Assembly (NCBI GenBank): GCA_021300125.1
Contig: JAJTHX010000117.1
Coordinates: forward strand, 1-13,110
Length of the DNA stretch: 13,110 nucleotides
Reading direction: 5' to 3'
Source: Betaproteobacteria bacterium
Lineage (GTDB): Bacteria > Pseudomonadota > Gammaproteobacteria > Burkholderiales > SG8-41
Part shown: positions 6,862-13,110 of the stretch, piece after piece
How positions within the stretch are numbered: the first letter of the stretch is position 1
How the letters are laid out: each line of letters begins with the position of its first letter
Notes under the pieces: model-generated
What the model was told of the DNA's origin: nothing
The model's database searches: none
What the model saw: only the letters and a program-made list of their open reading frames with translations
Position numbers and translations under genes: made by a program

Positions 6862-7562
6862 GCCGCAGTGCGCGCCACCACCCAGCCGCACACGGAGGCG
6901 GCACCCGCCTTCTTCAGGCTGCCGGCGAGTTCATCGAGCGTGGAACCGGTGGTCAGCACATCATCCACAACCACCACATGCTTGCCGCGCAGTTCGGCGA
7001 GTGTGACAAAGGCGCCGCGGATGTTGCGCCGCCGCTCGGGCCAGGGCAGGCGCGACTGCGGCGCGGTATCGCGCAGCTTGATGCAGGCTGTCGCATCCAC
7101 CGGCGCATCGAGCGCCATGGCGGCCAGGCGCGCCAGCTCCAGGGCCTGGTTGTAGCCGCGTTCGCGCAGGCGCGCAGCGGAAAGCGGCATCGGCACGATG
7201 ACATCTGCGTCTGCCGGCGCGCAACCTGCGAGCAGACTGGCAAGTCCCCGCAGCAGATGAAGACGGCCGCTGTATTTGGCCTGCTGGATCAGGCCGTCGA
7301 GGGGGAAGGCGTAGCGGCAGGCGGCATGCACGCGGTCATAGCGCGGCGGATGGGCCAGGCATCGTCCGCAAAGGCCGGGCGATGACAGGGGTTGCGCGCA
7401 TTGCCGGCAAAACGCTGCGCCCAGCCGGGGCAGGTCTTCGCGGCAGGCCTTGCAAAAGCTGTCTGCGCTGGCCGGAGCGCCACAGCAGACGCAGCCGGTA
7501 CCCAGGGCATGATCCAGCTTGTTAAAAAACAAGCGACTGAAATTTGACAAAAAGCCGTGCAT
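6855..7562 (-). CDS. comF: ComF family phosphoribosyltransferase-like protein
   Basis: 235 residues. N-terminal double zinc-ribbon region with Cys pairs near 24/27, 37/40, 52/55 and 65/68, followed by a type I phosphoribosyltransferase-like domain. The PRPP-binding motif Val-Val-Val-Asp-Asp-Val-Leu-Thr-Thr-Gly-Ser-Thr is at 197-208, and the family block Pro-Met-Pro-Leu, Arg-Leu-Arg-Glu-Arg-Gly-Tyr-Asn-Gln-Ala is at 124-140. ComF proteins are needed for DNA uptake in naturally competent bacteria, where they act in the cytoplasm on incoming single strands; homologues also occur in species not known to be competent. The gene stands alone, divergent from bioB, a pairing common in Beta- and Gammaproteobacteria. 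The ATG at 7560-7562 has no strong ribosome site, but upstream sequence is AT-rich and non-coding. Confidence 0.88.
   Translation of the reverse strand: MHGFLSNFSRLFFNKLDHALGTGCVCCGAPASADSFCKACREDLPRLGAAFCRQCAQPLSSPGLCGRCLAHPPRYDRVHAACRYAFPLDGLIQQAKYSGRLHLLRGLASLLAGCAPADADVIVPMPLSAARLRERGYNQALELARLAAMALDAPVDATACIKLRDTAPQSRLPWPERRRNIRGAFVTLAELRGKHVVVVDDVLTTGSTLDELAGSLKKAGAASVCGWVVARTAAR
7518..7533. repeat. Inverted repeat CTTGTT-AAAA-AACAAG inside the comF 5' end
   Basis: Six-base perfect arms (7518-7523 and 7528-7533) flank four A bases. It lies within codons of comF and about 100 bases upstream of bioB. It could be an operator for the divergent promoters or a chance consequence of the Phe-Phe-Asn-Lys-Leu codons. 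It does not match the BirA or BioR operator consensus as I know them. Confidence 0.3.
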
Positions 7563-7571
7563 CTGTCAGGA

Positions 7572-7600
7572 TTGAAAATGTAAGTGTTTGTTATTATTAA
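7572..7600 (+). promoter_or_regulatory. Candidate sigma-70 promoter for the bioBFHCD operon
   Basis: TTGAAA (7572-7577; five of six -35 positions), a 17-base spacer, then TATTAA (7595-7600; four of six -10 positions). It lies in the AT-rich gap between the divergent comF and bioB starts, which contrasts sharply with the GC-rich genes on both sides. A start point near 7607 would give a leader of about 25 bases. An isolated TTGACA at 7544-7549 has no convincing partner -10. Confidence 0.4.
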
Positions 7601-7631
7601 GTATTTTTTAATTTTTACTGGAATTGTGAGT

Positions 7632-8657
7632 ATGGACAACCTCAGCACCGCAAGCCCGGCCGGCGCTTCCCTGATGACCGATAACGAGTGCCGCCCGTCT
7701 CAGGCCGACAGCGCGGCCCGCTGGAGCGTGGCGGCGGTGGAAGCCCTGTTCGGACTCCCGTTCAACGACCTGCTGTTTCGCGCACAGCAGGTGCATCGCG
7801 AACACCACGACGCCAACGCCGTGCAGCTGTCGACGCTGCTCTCGATCAAGACCGGTGGCTGCCCCGAGGACTGCGGCTATTGTCCGCAGGCGGCGCGTTA
7901 TCACACCGGGGTCGAGAACCAGGCGCTGATGAGCCTGGAGGATGTTGTGGCGGCAGCGAAGCAGGCGCGCGAGCACGGTGCGACGCGCTTCTGCATGGGC
8001 GCAGCCTGGCGCGGCCCGAAGCAGCGCGACCTCGATCGCGTGGCCGAGATGGTGAGGGCCGTACGCGGGCTGGGCATGGAAACCTGCGCGACGCTGGGCA
8101 TGCTCAAGCCCGGCCAGGCGGGGCAGCTGCGCGAAGCCGGCCTCGACTACTACAACCACAACATCGACACTGCCGAGGACAATTACGCGAATATCATCTC
8201 GACGCGTGACTACGGTGACCGCATCGACACGCTGGAACAGGTGCGCGAAGCCGGCCTGCACGTTTGCTGCGGCGGCATCGTCGGCATGGGCGAGTCGCGT
8301 AACGCGCGTGCCAAGCTGATTGCACAGCTTGCCAACATGGATCCCTGTCCGGAATCGGTGCCGATCAACAACCTGGTGCAGGTCCCGGGCACGCCGCTCA
8401 ACGGCACCGACAAGCTCGACCCGCTGGAATTCGTGCGCACCATTGCCTGTGCGCGGATCACCATGCCCAGGGCGATGGTTCGCCTGTCCGCCGGCCGCCA
8501 GGAACTTGGGGACGCGGTTCAGGTGCTGTGCTTCATGGCAGGGGCCAACTCGATTTTCTACGGCGAGAAGCTGCTCACCACCGGCAACCCGGATGTCGAG
8601 AACGACCGCTCACTGTTCGCGCGGCTGGGCCTGAAACCGCTCGCGCCCTCTGTCTGA
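7632..8657 (+). CDS. bioB: Biotin synthase BioB
   Basis: 341 residues from the chosen ATG. Radical-SAM enzyme that inserts sulfur into dethiobiotin, the last biotin step. The radical-SAM cluster motif is Cys77-x3-Cys81-x2-Cys84 ([12 protein letters not shown]). The second, sacrificial [2Fe-2S] cluster is bound by Cys121, Cys152, Cys212 and Arg284. The spacing between these residues (44, 31, 60, 72) equals that of E. coli Cys53/97/128/188/Arg260, so the enzyme should be intact. The N-terminus is about 24 residues longer than E. coli BioB. The ATG at 7632 is preferred because GC-rich coding composition begins there and a weak GGA lies at 7620-7622. An ATG at 7674 (327 residues) is the alternative, and a GTG at 7584 would run through AT-rich promoter sequence. 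It is the first gene of the biotin operon, 11 bases ahead of bioF. Confidence 0.96.
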   Translation: MDNLSTASPAGASLMTDNECRPSQADSAARWSVAAVEALFGLPFNDLLFRAQQVHREHHDANAVQLSTLLSIKTGGCPEDCGYCPQAARYHTGVENQALMSLEDVVAAAKQAREHGATRFCMGAAWRGPKQRDLDRVAEMVRAVRGLGMETCATLGMLKPGQAGQLREAGLDYYNHNIDTAEDNYANIISTRDYGDRIDTLEQVREAGLHVCCGGIVGMGESRNARAKLIAQLANMDPCPESVPINNLVQVPGTPLNGTDKLDPLEFVRTIACARITMPRAMVRLSAGRQELGDAVQVLCFMAGANSIFYGEKLLTTGNPDVENDRSLFARLGLKPLAPSV

Positions 8658-8668
8658 GCCGGGTTGCC

Positions 8669-9823
8669 ATGAAGCTCGAACAGGAGCTCGCACAGGAACT
8701 GGCCGCGCGCGAGGCACAGGGCCTGCGCCGCGTGCGCCGGCGCCTCGATTCGCCGCAGCGTGCGCGGGTCGAGGTCGACGGCAGACCCTGCATCGCCTTC
8801 TGCGCGAATGATTACCTGGGCCTTGCTGCCGATCCGAGACTCGCCGCCGCGGCGCGCGAGTCGCTGATGCTGCATGGTGTCGGCGCCGGCGCATCGCACC
8901 TGATCCTCGGCCACAGCCGCGCCCACCAGGCACTGGAGGAGGCGCTGGCGGCGTTTTCAGGCTATCCCGCAGCGCTACTTTTTTCCACCGGCTACATGGC
9001 CAACCTCGGCGCCATCAGCGCGCTGGTGGGCCGCGGTGATGCGGTGTTTGCCGACCGCCTCAACCATGCCTCGCTCAACGATGCCGCATTGCTGTCGAGG
9101 GCGACGTTCAGGCGCTATGCCCACAACGATCTGGACGCGCTGGAACGCCTGCTGGCAACAACGCCCGCGCGCCGCCGACTGGTCGCTACCGATGCCGTGT
9201 TCAGCATGGACGGCGATATCGCCCCGGTGCCCGAACTGATGGCGCTGTGCGAGCGCCACGATGCGCTGCTGTACCTGGATGATGCCCACGGCTTTGGCGT
9301 GCTCGGCGAGCAGGGGCGGGGCACGCTGTCGCACTTTGGCGTGTCCTCCAGCCGCATTGTCTACATGGCGACCCTGGGCAAGGCCGCGGGAGTCAGCGGC
9401 GCCTTTGTCGCGGCATCCGGGCTGGTCGTCGAGACCCTGCTGCAGAACGCGCGGACCTACACCTACACCACGGCAGCGCCACCGCTCCTTGCGCACACCC
9501 TGCTCACCAGCCTTGAACTGATTGCTCGCGAGGAGCCGCGGCGAGAGCAACTGCGCGCGCGCATCGCACAGCTGCGCGAAGGCCTCGCCGGCCTGCCATG
9601 GCAGCTGCTCCCTTCGCGGACGCCGATCCAGCCGCTGATCGTCGGCGACAATGCCGCCGCGCTGGCATTGTCGGCGCGGCTGGCGGAACAGGACATCCTG
9701 GTGCCGGCGATCCGGCCCCCGACAGTACCGCCGGGCACGGCGCGGCTGCGGATCTCGCTGTCCTCTGATCACGGTGCCGCCGATGTCGCCTGTCTCGTTG
9801 CGGCCCTGCGCGCGGCGGCGTGA
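8669..9823 (+). CDS. bioF: 8-amino-7-oxononanoate synthase BioF
   Basis: 384 residues, the normal family length. PLP-dependent enzyme of the alpha-oxoamine synthase family; it condenses pimeloyl-ACP with L-alanine to give 8-amino-7-oxononanoate (KAPA). Visible markers: Asn-Asp-Tyr-Leu-Gly-Leu at 47-52, the Gly-Ala-Gly-Ala-Ser-His-Leu-Ile-Leu-Gly-His block at 72-82, the Asp-Asp-Ala-His-Gly-Phe-Gly cofactor-binding segment at 204-210, and the PLP lysine Lys238 in Thr-Leu-Gly-Lys-Ala. The ATG at 8669 follows the bioB stop by 11 bases behind a GAGCCGGG ribosome site (8656-8663). Upstream in-frame codons overlap bioB in the wrong frame and do not resemble BioF. The stop overlaps the bioH start (TGATG). 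Confidence 0.95.
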   Translation: MKLEQELAQELAAREAQGLRRVRRRLDSPQRARVEVDGRPCIAFCANDYLGLAADPRLAAAARESLMLHGVGAGASHLILGHSRAHQALEEALAAFSGYPAALLFSTGYMANLGAISALVGRGDAVFADRLNHASLNDAALLSRATFRRYAHNDLDALERLLATTPARRRLVATDAVFSMDGDIAPVPELMALCERHDALLYLDDAHGFGVLGEQGRGTLSHFGVSSSRIVYMATLGKAAGVSGAFVAASGLVVETLLQNARTYTYTTAAPPLLAHTLLTSLELIAREEPRREQLRARIAQLREGLAGLPWQLLPSRTPIQPLIVGDNAAALALSARLAEQDILVPAIRPPTVPPGTARLRISLSSDHGAADVACLVAALRAAA

Positions 9824-10554
9824 TGGCTTTGCCGCTGGTCGCCCTGCATGGCTGGGGCGCGGATACCCGGGTCTGGCCTGAAGATTTAAAAAAAAGTGAT
9901 GTTTATCAATGGTTTGGTGTAGATCTTCCGGGGCATGGCCGGCAAGCCGCGGTCTCAACCGGGGATTTTGCAATCGCCCTCGAACGCATCGCTGCTGCGG
10001 CGCCCGGACGCTGCCATGTGCTGGGCTGGTCGCTCGGCGCCCAATTTGCGCTGGCCTGGGCTGAGCGCTATCCAGCGCAGGTGGAGCGTCTGGTGCTGAT
10101 CGCTGCAACCCCGCGCTTTGTGGCTGCACCCGGCTGGCCCGCCGGCATGGCGCCACAGAGCTTCGAAGACTTCGCCGCCGCAGTCGAGGGTGAGCCTGCT
10201 GCGGCATGGCGCCGCTTCATGGTGCTTCAGGCACAGGGCGATCTACAGCCCAAAGCAGTGGCGCGCGCACTGCGTTCGGCACTGGGTATGCAGCCTCCAG
10301 CGGCTCCCGCGGCGCTGCGCGATTCGCTGGCCTGGCTTCGACATAACGATCTGCGCCAAACCTGCACCGAAATCAGGCAACCCTGCATGGTCGTTCACGG
10401 CACGGAGGACCGCATCACCCCGCGTGCGGCCGGAGAATGGCTGGCGGCACATCTGCCCGCGGCGCGGCTGCACAGGGTCGAAGGCTCGGCCCACGCACCA
10501 TTCCTTGCGGCGCCGGCAGTTTTTCGCGATGACGTCGAGGCCTTTCTGTCATGA
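9823..10554 (+). CDS. bioH: Pimeloyl-ACP methyl ester carboxylesterase BioH
   Basis: 243 residues. Alpha/beta-hydrolase that removes the methyl group placed by BioC, ending the disguised fatty-acid cycle and releasing pimeloyl-ACP for BioF. The N-terminal His-Gly-Trp-Gly (oxyanion region, 9-12), the nucleophile elbow Gly-Trp-Ser-Leu-Gly with Ser70, Asp196 in His-Gly-Thr-Glu-Asp-Arg, and His224 in Gly-Ser-Ala-His-Ala-Pro-Phe make a complete catalytic triad. A BioH-like Trp-Pro after Thr-Pro-Arg-Phe lies near 97-106. The ATG at 9823 shares one base with the bioF stop; a GTG at 9820 would add a single residue. Position between bioF and bioC supports BioH over a generic hydrolase. Residues about 20-36 are encoded by an unusually AT-rich patch with eight A in a row, yet the frame stays open and the Asp-Leu-Pro-Gly-His-Gly motif follows in frame. 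Confidence 0.9.
   Translation: MALPLVALHGWGADTRVWPEDLKKSDVYQWFGVDLPGHGRQAAVSTGDFAIALERIAAAAPGRCHVLGWSLGAQFALAWAERYPAQVERLVLIAATPRFVAAPGWPAGMAPQSFEDFAAAVEGEPAAAWRRFMVLQAQGDLQPKAVARALRSALGMQPPAAPAALRDSLAWLRHNDLRQTCTEIRQPCMVVHGTEDRITPRAAGEWLAAHLPAARLHRVEGSAHAPFLAAPAVFRDDVEAFLS
9881..9930 (+). other. AT-rich patch with A8 slippery run inside bioH
   Basis: Only 15 of these 50 bases are G or C, against a strongly GC-rich surround. Bases 9888-9895 are eight consecutive A, read as TTA AAA AAA AGT, so 9888-9894 forms an A-AAA-AAA heptamer in the zero frame, the classic slippery arrangement. A one-base backward slip would meet TGA at 9897-9899 and end the peptide after about 25 residues. Whether any slippage occurs is unknown. 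Confidence 0.6.
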
Positions 10555-11429
10555 GTGCGGCGCAGGCGATCGACAAGCGTGCGGTGCGGCGTTCCTTCGA
10601 CCGCGCAGCAGCCGGCTACGATGCGGCCGCGGTGCTGCAGCAGGAGGTTTGTGCGCGCAGCCTCGAGCGCCTGGCTTTCATCAAGCACCAGCCCTTGCGC
10701 ATCCTTGATGCCGGCTGCGGTACCGGCAATGCCTGGGCCGGTCTCGGGCAGCGCTTCCCGCGCGCCGAACTGATCGCGCTGGACCTCGCGCCGGCGATGC
10801 TGCGCACGGCGCGCAGCCGGCTGCCATGGCACCGGCGCTGGCTGGGCCGGGTGCCGGCAGCCGTCTGCGGCGATCTCGAGGCCCTGCCGCTGAAAGCCGC
10901 GAGCATCGACCTGCTGTGGAGCAATCTGGCGCTGCAGTGGGTGAACGACCTGCCCGCCGCCTTTCGCGAATTACGGCGCGTGCTTGTGCCCGGTGGCTTG
11001 CTGATGTTCGCCACCTTCGGCCCCGATACCCTGAAGGAGCTGCGCGCGGCGCAACCCGGGCCGGCTCGCGGCGGCTTCAACCGCTTCACCGACATGCACG
11101 ATATCGGCGACATGCTGGTGGCGGCAGGGTTTGCCGATCCCGTGATCGACATGGAGCCTTTCACCCTGACCTACGAAAACGTACGCGCGGTCATGCACGA
11201 TCTGAAGGCGATCGGCGCGCACAGCGCTGCGGTGGACCGTCCCGTGGCCCTGGCCGGCAAGTCCTGGCTTGCGGCGCTGGAGCGCAACTACGAGGCATTT
11301 CGCCGTCACGGCCGCCTGCCCGCGACCTTCGAGGTGATCTACGGCCACGCCTGGGCGCCGTTGCCGCGGCGCGGGCCCGGTGGCCGCCCGGTGATCGAAA
11401 TCAGGACCGCTGGCGGAGGGCGGTTATGA
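10551..11429 (+). CDS. bioC: Malonyl-ACP O-methyltransferase BioC
   Basis: 292 residues. SAM-dependent methyltransferase that methylates the free carboxyl of malonyl-ACP so that it can enter fatty-acid synthesis and be extended to the pimeloyl methyl ester. Motif I Leu-Asp-Ala-Gly-Cys-Gly-Thr-Gly at 52-59, the acidic SAM-ribose residue in Ala-Leu-Asp-Leu-Ala near 78, Cys-Gly-Asp-Leu-Glu at 106-110, and Ser-Asn-Leu-Ala-Leu-Gln-Trp at 124-130 are all present. The later Thr-Phe-Gly-Pro-Asp-Thr-Leu-Lys-Glu-Leu (155-164) and Val-Ile-Tyr-Gly-His-Ala-Trp (262-268) are characteristic of BioC rather than other methyltransferases. The start overlaps the bioH stop in ATGA, with GAGG at 10537-10540 as ribosome site; the stop overlaps the bioD start by three bases. 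Confidence 0.94.
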   Translation: MSAAQAIDKRAVRRSFDRAAAGYDAAAVLQQEVCARSLERLAFIKHQPLRILDAGCGTGNAWAGLGQRFPRAELIALDLAPAMLRTARSRLPWHRRWLGRVPAAVCGDLEALPLKAASIDLLWSNLALQWVNDLPAAFRELRRVLVPGGLLMFATFGPDTLKELRAAQPGPARGGFNRFTDMHDIGDMLVAAGFADPVIDMEPFTLTYENVRAVMHDLKAIGAHSAAVDRPVALAGKSWLAALERNYEAFRRHGRLPATFEVIYGHAWAPLPRRGPGGRPVIEIRTAGGGRL

Positions 11430-12154
11430 ACGGCGGACGTTACCGTGGTGCGGGGCGAGGCCTGTTCGTGGCCGGCACCGATACAGGTGTCGGCAAGACG
11501 CGGGTGTCGGTATTGCTGCTGCACGCGTTCAATGCCCGGGGGTGGCGTACCGCGGCGATGAAGCCGGTGGCCGCAGGCGCGCGACGCCGCGGCAGCGCCT
11601 GGCACAACGAAGACGTGGAACAGCTGCGCGCCGCGGCGAGCCTGCGTTCACCGCGGGTATCGGTCAATCCCTACTGCTTTGCGCCGCCGATCGCGCCCCA
11701 CATAGCCGCCGCAGAAGCGGGCGTCAGGATCGAGCTACCGCGCATCCGCGCAGCCTACCGCGATCTTGCGCGTGCCGCGGATCTGGTGGTGGTGGAGGGC
11801 GCCGGCGGATTGCTGGTGCCGATCGACGGGTGCCGTGACACTGCCGATATCGCGCTGAAGCTGGATCTGCCCGTGGTGCTGGTAGTGGGCCTGCGCCTGG
11901 GGTGCATCAACCATGCGCTGCTGACAGTCGCAGCGCTGCGCTCTCGCGGTCTTGTGCTCGCGGGCTGGGTTGCCAACTCGATCGTGCCCAGGATGGCGCG
12001 TCGTGAACAGAATATCGCCGCACTGCGCGCACGTATCCCGGCGCCCTTGCTCGGGCTCATTCCGCATCAGCGCAGGTCCGACCCCAGGTCGCTGTCGAAG
12101 CGACTGGACATTGACCCGCTGATCCGGGGCATTTCAGAGGGAAAACTGAACTGA
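11426..12154 (+). CDS. bioD: Dethiobiotin synthetase BioD
   Basis: 242 residues. ATP-dependent carboxylase that closes the ureido ring of 7,8-diaminopelargonate with CO2 to form dethiobiotin, the substrate of BioB. The P-loop is Gly-Thr-Asp-Thr-Gly-Val-Gly-Lys-Thr at 17-25; Lys46-Pro-Val-Ala-Ala-Gly and Glu124-Gly-Ala-Gly-Gly carry the usual substrate and metal contacts, and Gly-Leu-Arg-Leu-Gly-Cys-Ile-Asn-His at 155-163 is a family block. The ATG at 11426 overlaps the bioC stop (ATGA) and has the strongest ribosome site in the operon, GGAGGG at 11415-11420. The open frame continues upstream through bioC, but those codons are out of frame with bioC and have no BioD-like content. It is the last gene of the operon; no clear intrinsic terminator follows. 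Confidence 0.95.
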   Translation: MNGGRYRGAGRGLFVAGTDTGVGKTRVSVLLLHAFNARGWRTAAMKPVAAGARRRGSAWHNEDVEQLRAAASLRSPRVSVNPYCFAPPIAPHIAAAEAGVRIELPRIRAAYRDLARAADLVVVEGAGGLLVPIDGCRDTADIALKLDLPVVLVVGLRLGCINHALLTVAALRSRGLVLAGWVANSIVPRMARREQNIAALRARIPAPLLGLIPHQRRSDPRSLSKRLDIDPLIRGISEGKLN

Positions 12155-12171
12155 TTCAAGGGCTTTCGCGG

Positions 12172-12201
12172 TTGCGACCAACCCTGCCGTTATGCTAAAG
12201 T
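12172..12201 (+). promoter_or_regulatory. Candidate promoter for the DUF2244-coxB operon
   Basis: TTGCGA (12172-12177; four of six -35 positions), an 18-base spacer, then TAAAGT (12196-12201) carrying the extended -10 TG at 12193-12194 (TGCTAAAGT). It lies in the 74-base gap after bioD, and its expected start near 12208 is about 20 bases before the next gene. The extended -10 closely resembles the one before mshI. Confidence 0.45.
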
Positions 12202-12228
12202 CCATTCGTTTGAAAAAAGTGAGCGCAC

Positions 12229-12738
12229 GTGCAAACCATGCGATGGTCAGAACGGCCGGCATTTGATGCCTACATGGCGTGTGAAGGATCGTGCGAAGGG
12301 CAAGGCCTGCGCTACTTCAGGCGTCGTTGCAGTTCATTCGACCGGCGGCTGCTTGCGGTGGTGCTCGGGTCACTGGCCTTTTTTTCCTTGGTGGTTGCAA
12401 TCGCGTTTGCGCTGGCAGGTGCATGGATGATCATTCCCTTCGCCGGCCTTGAAATCGCGGCGCTGTCCGCCGCAGCATGGTGGGCTGCCCGCCGTTCCGG
12501 CGATTTCGAGCGCATCGCCCTGGACGATGGCCGCATCACGGTAGAAACCGGGCACGGCGGCCGACTGGAACGGCACGAGTTTCATACCGGGTGGGCGAGG
12601 CTGGTGACTGCCGCGGACGGTTCGATGGCCCTGCGTTCGCATGGACGCGAGATCGTCATCGGCCGCTACTGCGGCGAGGAGAGCCGCAAGGTGCTGGCGC
12701 GCGAGCTGCGCGACCGCCTCGCGGCACGCGGGTTTTGA
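12229..12738 (+). CDS. DUF2244 family membrane protein
   Basis: 169 residues from the chosen GTG. Matches the DUF2244 pattern: an N-terminal Leu-Arg-Tyr-Phe-Arg-Arg-Arg-Cys-Ser-Ser segment (27-36), two membrane helices (about 43-65 and 68-87) joined by Ile-Ile-Pro-Phe-Ala-Gly-Leu-Glu, then a cytoplasmic beta-rich domain with Gly-Arg-Ile-Thr-Val-Glu (101-106) and the conserved Leu-Arg-Ser-His-Gly-Arg-Glu-Ile-Val-Ile-Gly-Arg block (135-146). No function is established. It often sits next to cytochrome c oxidase genes, as here, with coxB 31 bases downstream, so a role in oxidase assembly or abundance is a guess from context. The GTG at 12229 is six bases after AAAAAGTGAG; an ATG at 12238 is the alternative (166 residues). 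The N-terminal Cys-Glu-Gly-Ser-Cys pair (18-22) is unusual to my knowledge. Confidence 0.8.
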   Translation: MQTMRWSERPAFDAYMACEGSCEGQGLRYFRRRCSSFDRRLLAVVLGSLAFFSLVVAIAFALAGAWMIIPFAGLEIAALSAAAWWAARRSGDFERIALDDGRITVETGHGGRLERHEFHTGWARLVTAADGSMALRSHGREIVIGRYCGEESRKVLARELRDRLAARGF

Positions 12739-12769
12739 GCAGGTCAACGGGTAACGGGAGCGGTTGAGT

Positions 12770-13110
12770 ATGAGCAAGACGTGGATGCACAAGGGCGCGG
12801 CGGCCTGCGCGCTGTTTTTCTGGGCGGTCTCGGCCTGGGCTGAAAGCCAGATCAGGCATTACCAGCTTAATCTGCAGACGCCGCAGACCCTGCTCGGTGA
12901 AAAGATCTACGACCTGCACACCATCATCACCGTCATCTGCTTCGTGATTTTCGTTGGTGTCTTCGCTTTCATGTTCTACGCCGTGTTCAAGCACCGCAAG
13001 TCGGTCGGCTATAAGGCTGCGCAGTTCCACGAAAATACTGCGGTCGAGGTGGCGTGGACGCTGATCCCCTTTGTGATCCTGATCGCCATGGCGGTGCCTG
13101 CGACCGGCAC
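12770..13110 (+). CDS. coxB: Cytochrome c oxidase subunit II, 3' truncated by the window
   Basis: 113 residues are visible and the frame is still open at the window end. A signal peptide (Lys-rich start, hydrophobic core, likely cleavage after Ala-Trp-Ala at 24) is followed by the two-helix COX2 membrane domain: helix 1 about 49-71 after Leu-His-Thr-Ile-Ile, helix 2 from about 94, preceded by Gln-Phe-His-Glu-Asn-Thr-Ala-Val-Glu-Val-Ala-Trp-Thr-Leu-Ile-Pro (86-101), the subunit II signature. The CuA-binding cupredoxin domain lies beyond the edge and cannot be checked. The ATG has a good GGGAG site at 12756-12760. Subunit II accepts electrons from cytochrome c and passes them to subunit I; it probably opens an aa3-type oxidase cluster, with DUF2244 as its upstream partner. 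Confidence 0.93.
   Translation, partial: MSKTWMHKGAAACALFFWAVSAWAESQIRHYQLNLQTPQTLLGEKIYDLHTIITVICFVIFVGVFAFMFYAVFKHRKSVGYKAAQFHENTAVEVAWTLIPFVILIAMAVPATG

Noticed and set aside
7584..7631. GTG start for bioB at 7584
   Set aside because: The extra residues would be translated from the AT-rich promoter gap and are hydrophobic in a way unlike BioB. No ribosome site is visible.
7624..7639. TTGT-N8-ACAA dyad over the bioB start codon
   Set aside because: Arms of four bases are expected by chance, and it matches no operator I know.
8528..8668. Earlier start for bioF inside bioB
   Set aside because: It overlaps the conserved end of bioB. The family N-terminus fits the ATG at 8669.
8975..10207. 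410-codon open frame on the minus strand across bioF and bioH
   Set aside because: It lies fully antisense to two well-supported enzymes. The translation is Arg/Gln/Ala-rich with no recognisable family, as expected from a GC-rich mirror frame.
10826..11425. Upstream extension of the bioD frame through bioC (200 codons)
   Set aside because: bioC is certain in another frame here. BioD homology begins at the ATG at 11426, which has a strong ribosome site.
12133..12150. Possible terminator hairpin TTCAG...CTGAA at the bioD end
   Set aside because: The arms are only five bases and AT-containing, the loop is eight bases, and no T-tract follows.

Overview
The window is a high-GC, gene-dense stretch of a proteobacterial chromosome, most likely betaproteobacterial. 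This rests on the comF / bioB-F-H-C-D arrangement, on a DUF2244 gene directly ahead of coxB, and on a full set of MSHA-type pilus assembly genes. The species cannot be named from the sequence alone. I see no tRNA, rRNA, CRISPR array, insertion sequence, phage gene or sign of recent transfer.

Layout. (1) 1-205: 3' end of a DUF6701 (MshQ-like) protein, probably the last gene of the upstream MSHA pilin half. (2) 206-402: a regulatory gap with a good CRP-type dyad, an extended -10 and a short tandem repeat. (3) 403-6858: a tightly packed MSHA assembly operon on the + strand: mshI (PilM-like), mshI2 (PilN-like), mshJ (PilO-like), mshK (PilP-like), mshL (secretin lipoprotein), mshM (ExeA-like AAA+ ATPase), mshN (bitopic TPR protein). 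Most junctions overlap by 1-4 bases or are under 30 bases. (4) 6855-7562, minus strand: comF, converging on mshN so that the two stop codons share the bases TTAA. (5) 7563-7631: short AT-rich divergent promoter region. (6) 7632-12154: the biotin operon bioB-bioF-bioH-bioC-bioD, four of five genes coupled by overlapping stop/start codons. bioA is not present. (7) 12155-12228: promoter region. (8) 12229-12738: DUF2244 membrane protein. (9) 12770-13110: start of coxB, cut by the window end; it probably opens an aa3-type cytochrome c oxidase cluster.

How the genes work together. MshI-MshI2-MshJ-MshK form the inner-membrane/periplasmic alignment complex, which connects to the MshL outer-membrane secretin; MshM and MshN are accessory factors. 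The extension ATPase (mshE) and platform protein (mshG), which usually follow mshN, are missing here and must lie elsewhere if the pilus works. BioC and BioH open and close the disguised fatty-acid route that makes pimeloyl-ACP. BioF, an absent DAPA aminotransferase, BioD and BioB then make biotin.

I did not find an undescribed system. The items worth a second look are small: the CRP-like site before mshI, the shared palindromic stop codons of mshN/comF, a slippery A8 run with an immediate -1 stop inside bioH, the separation of mshE/mshG from the assembly operon, and the uncharacterised DUF2244 gene beside coxB.
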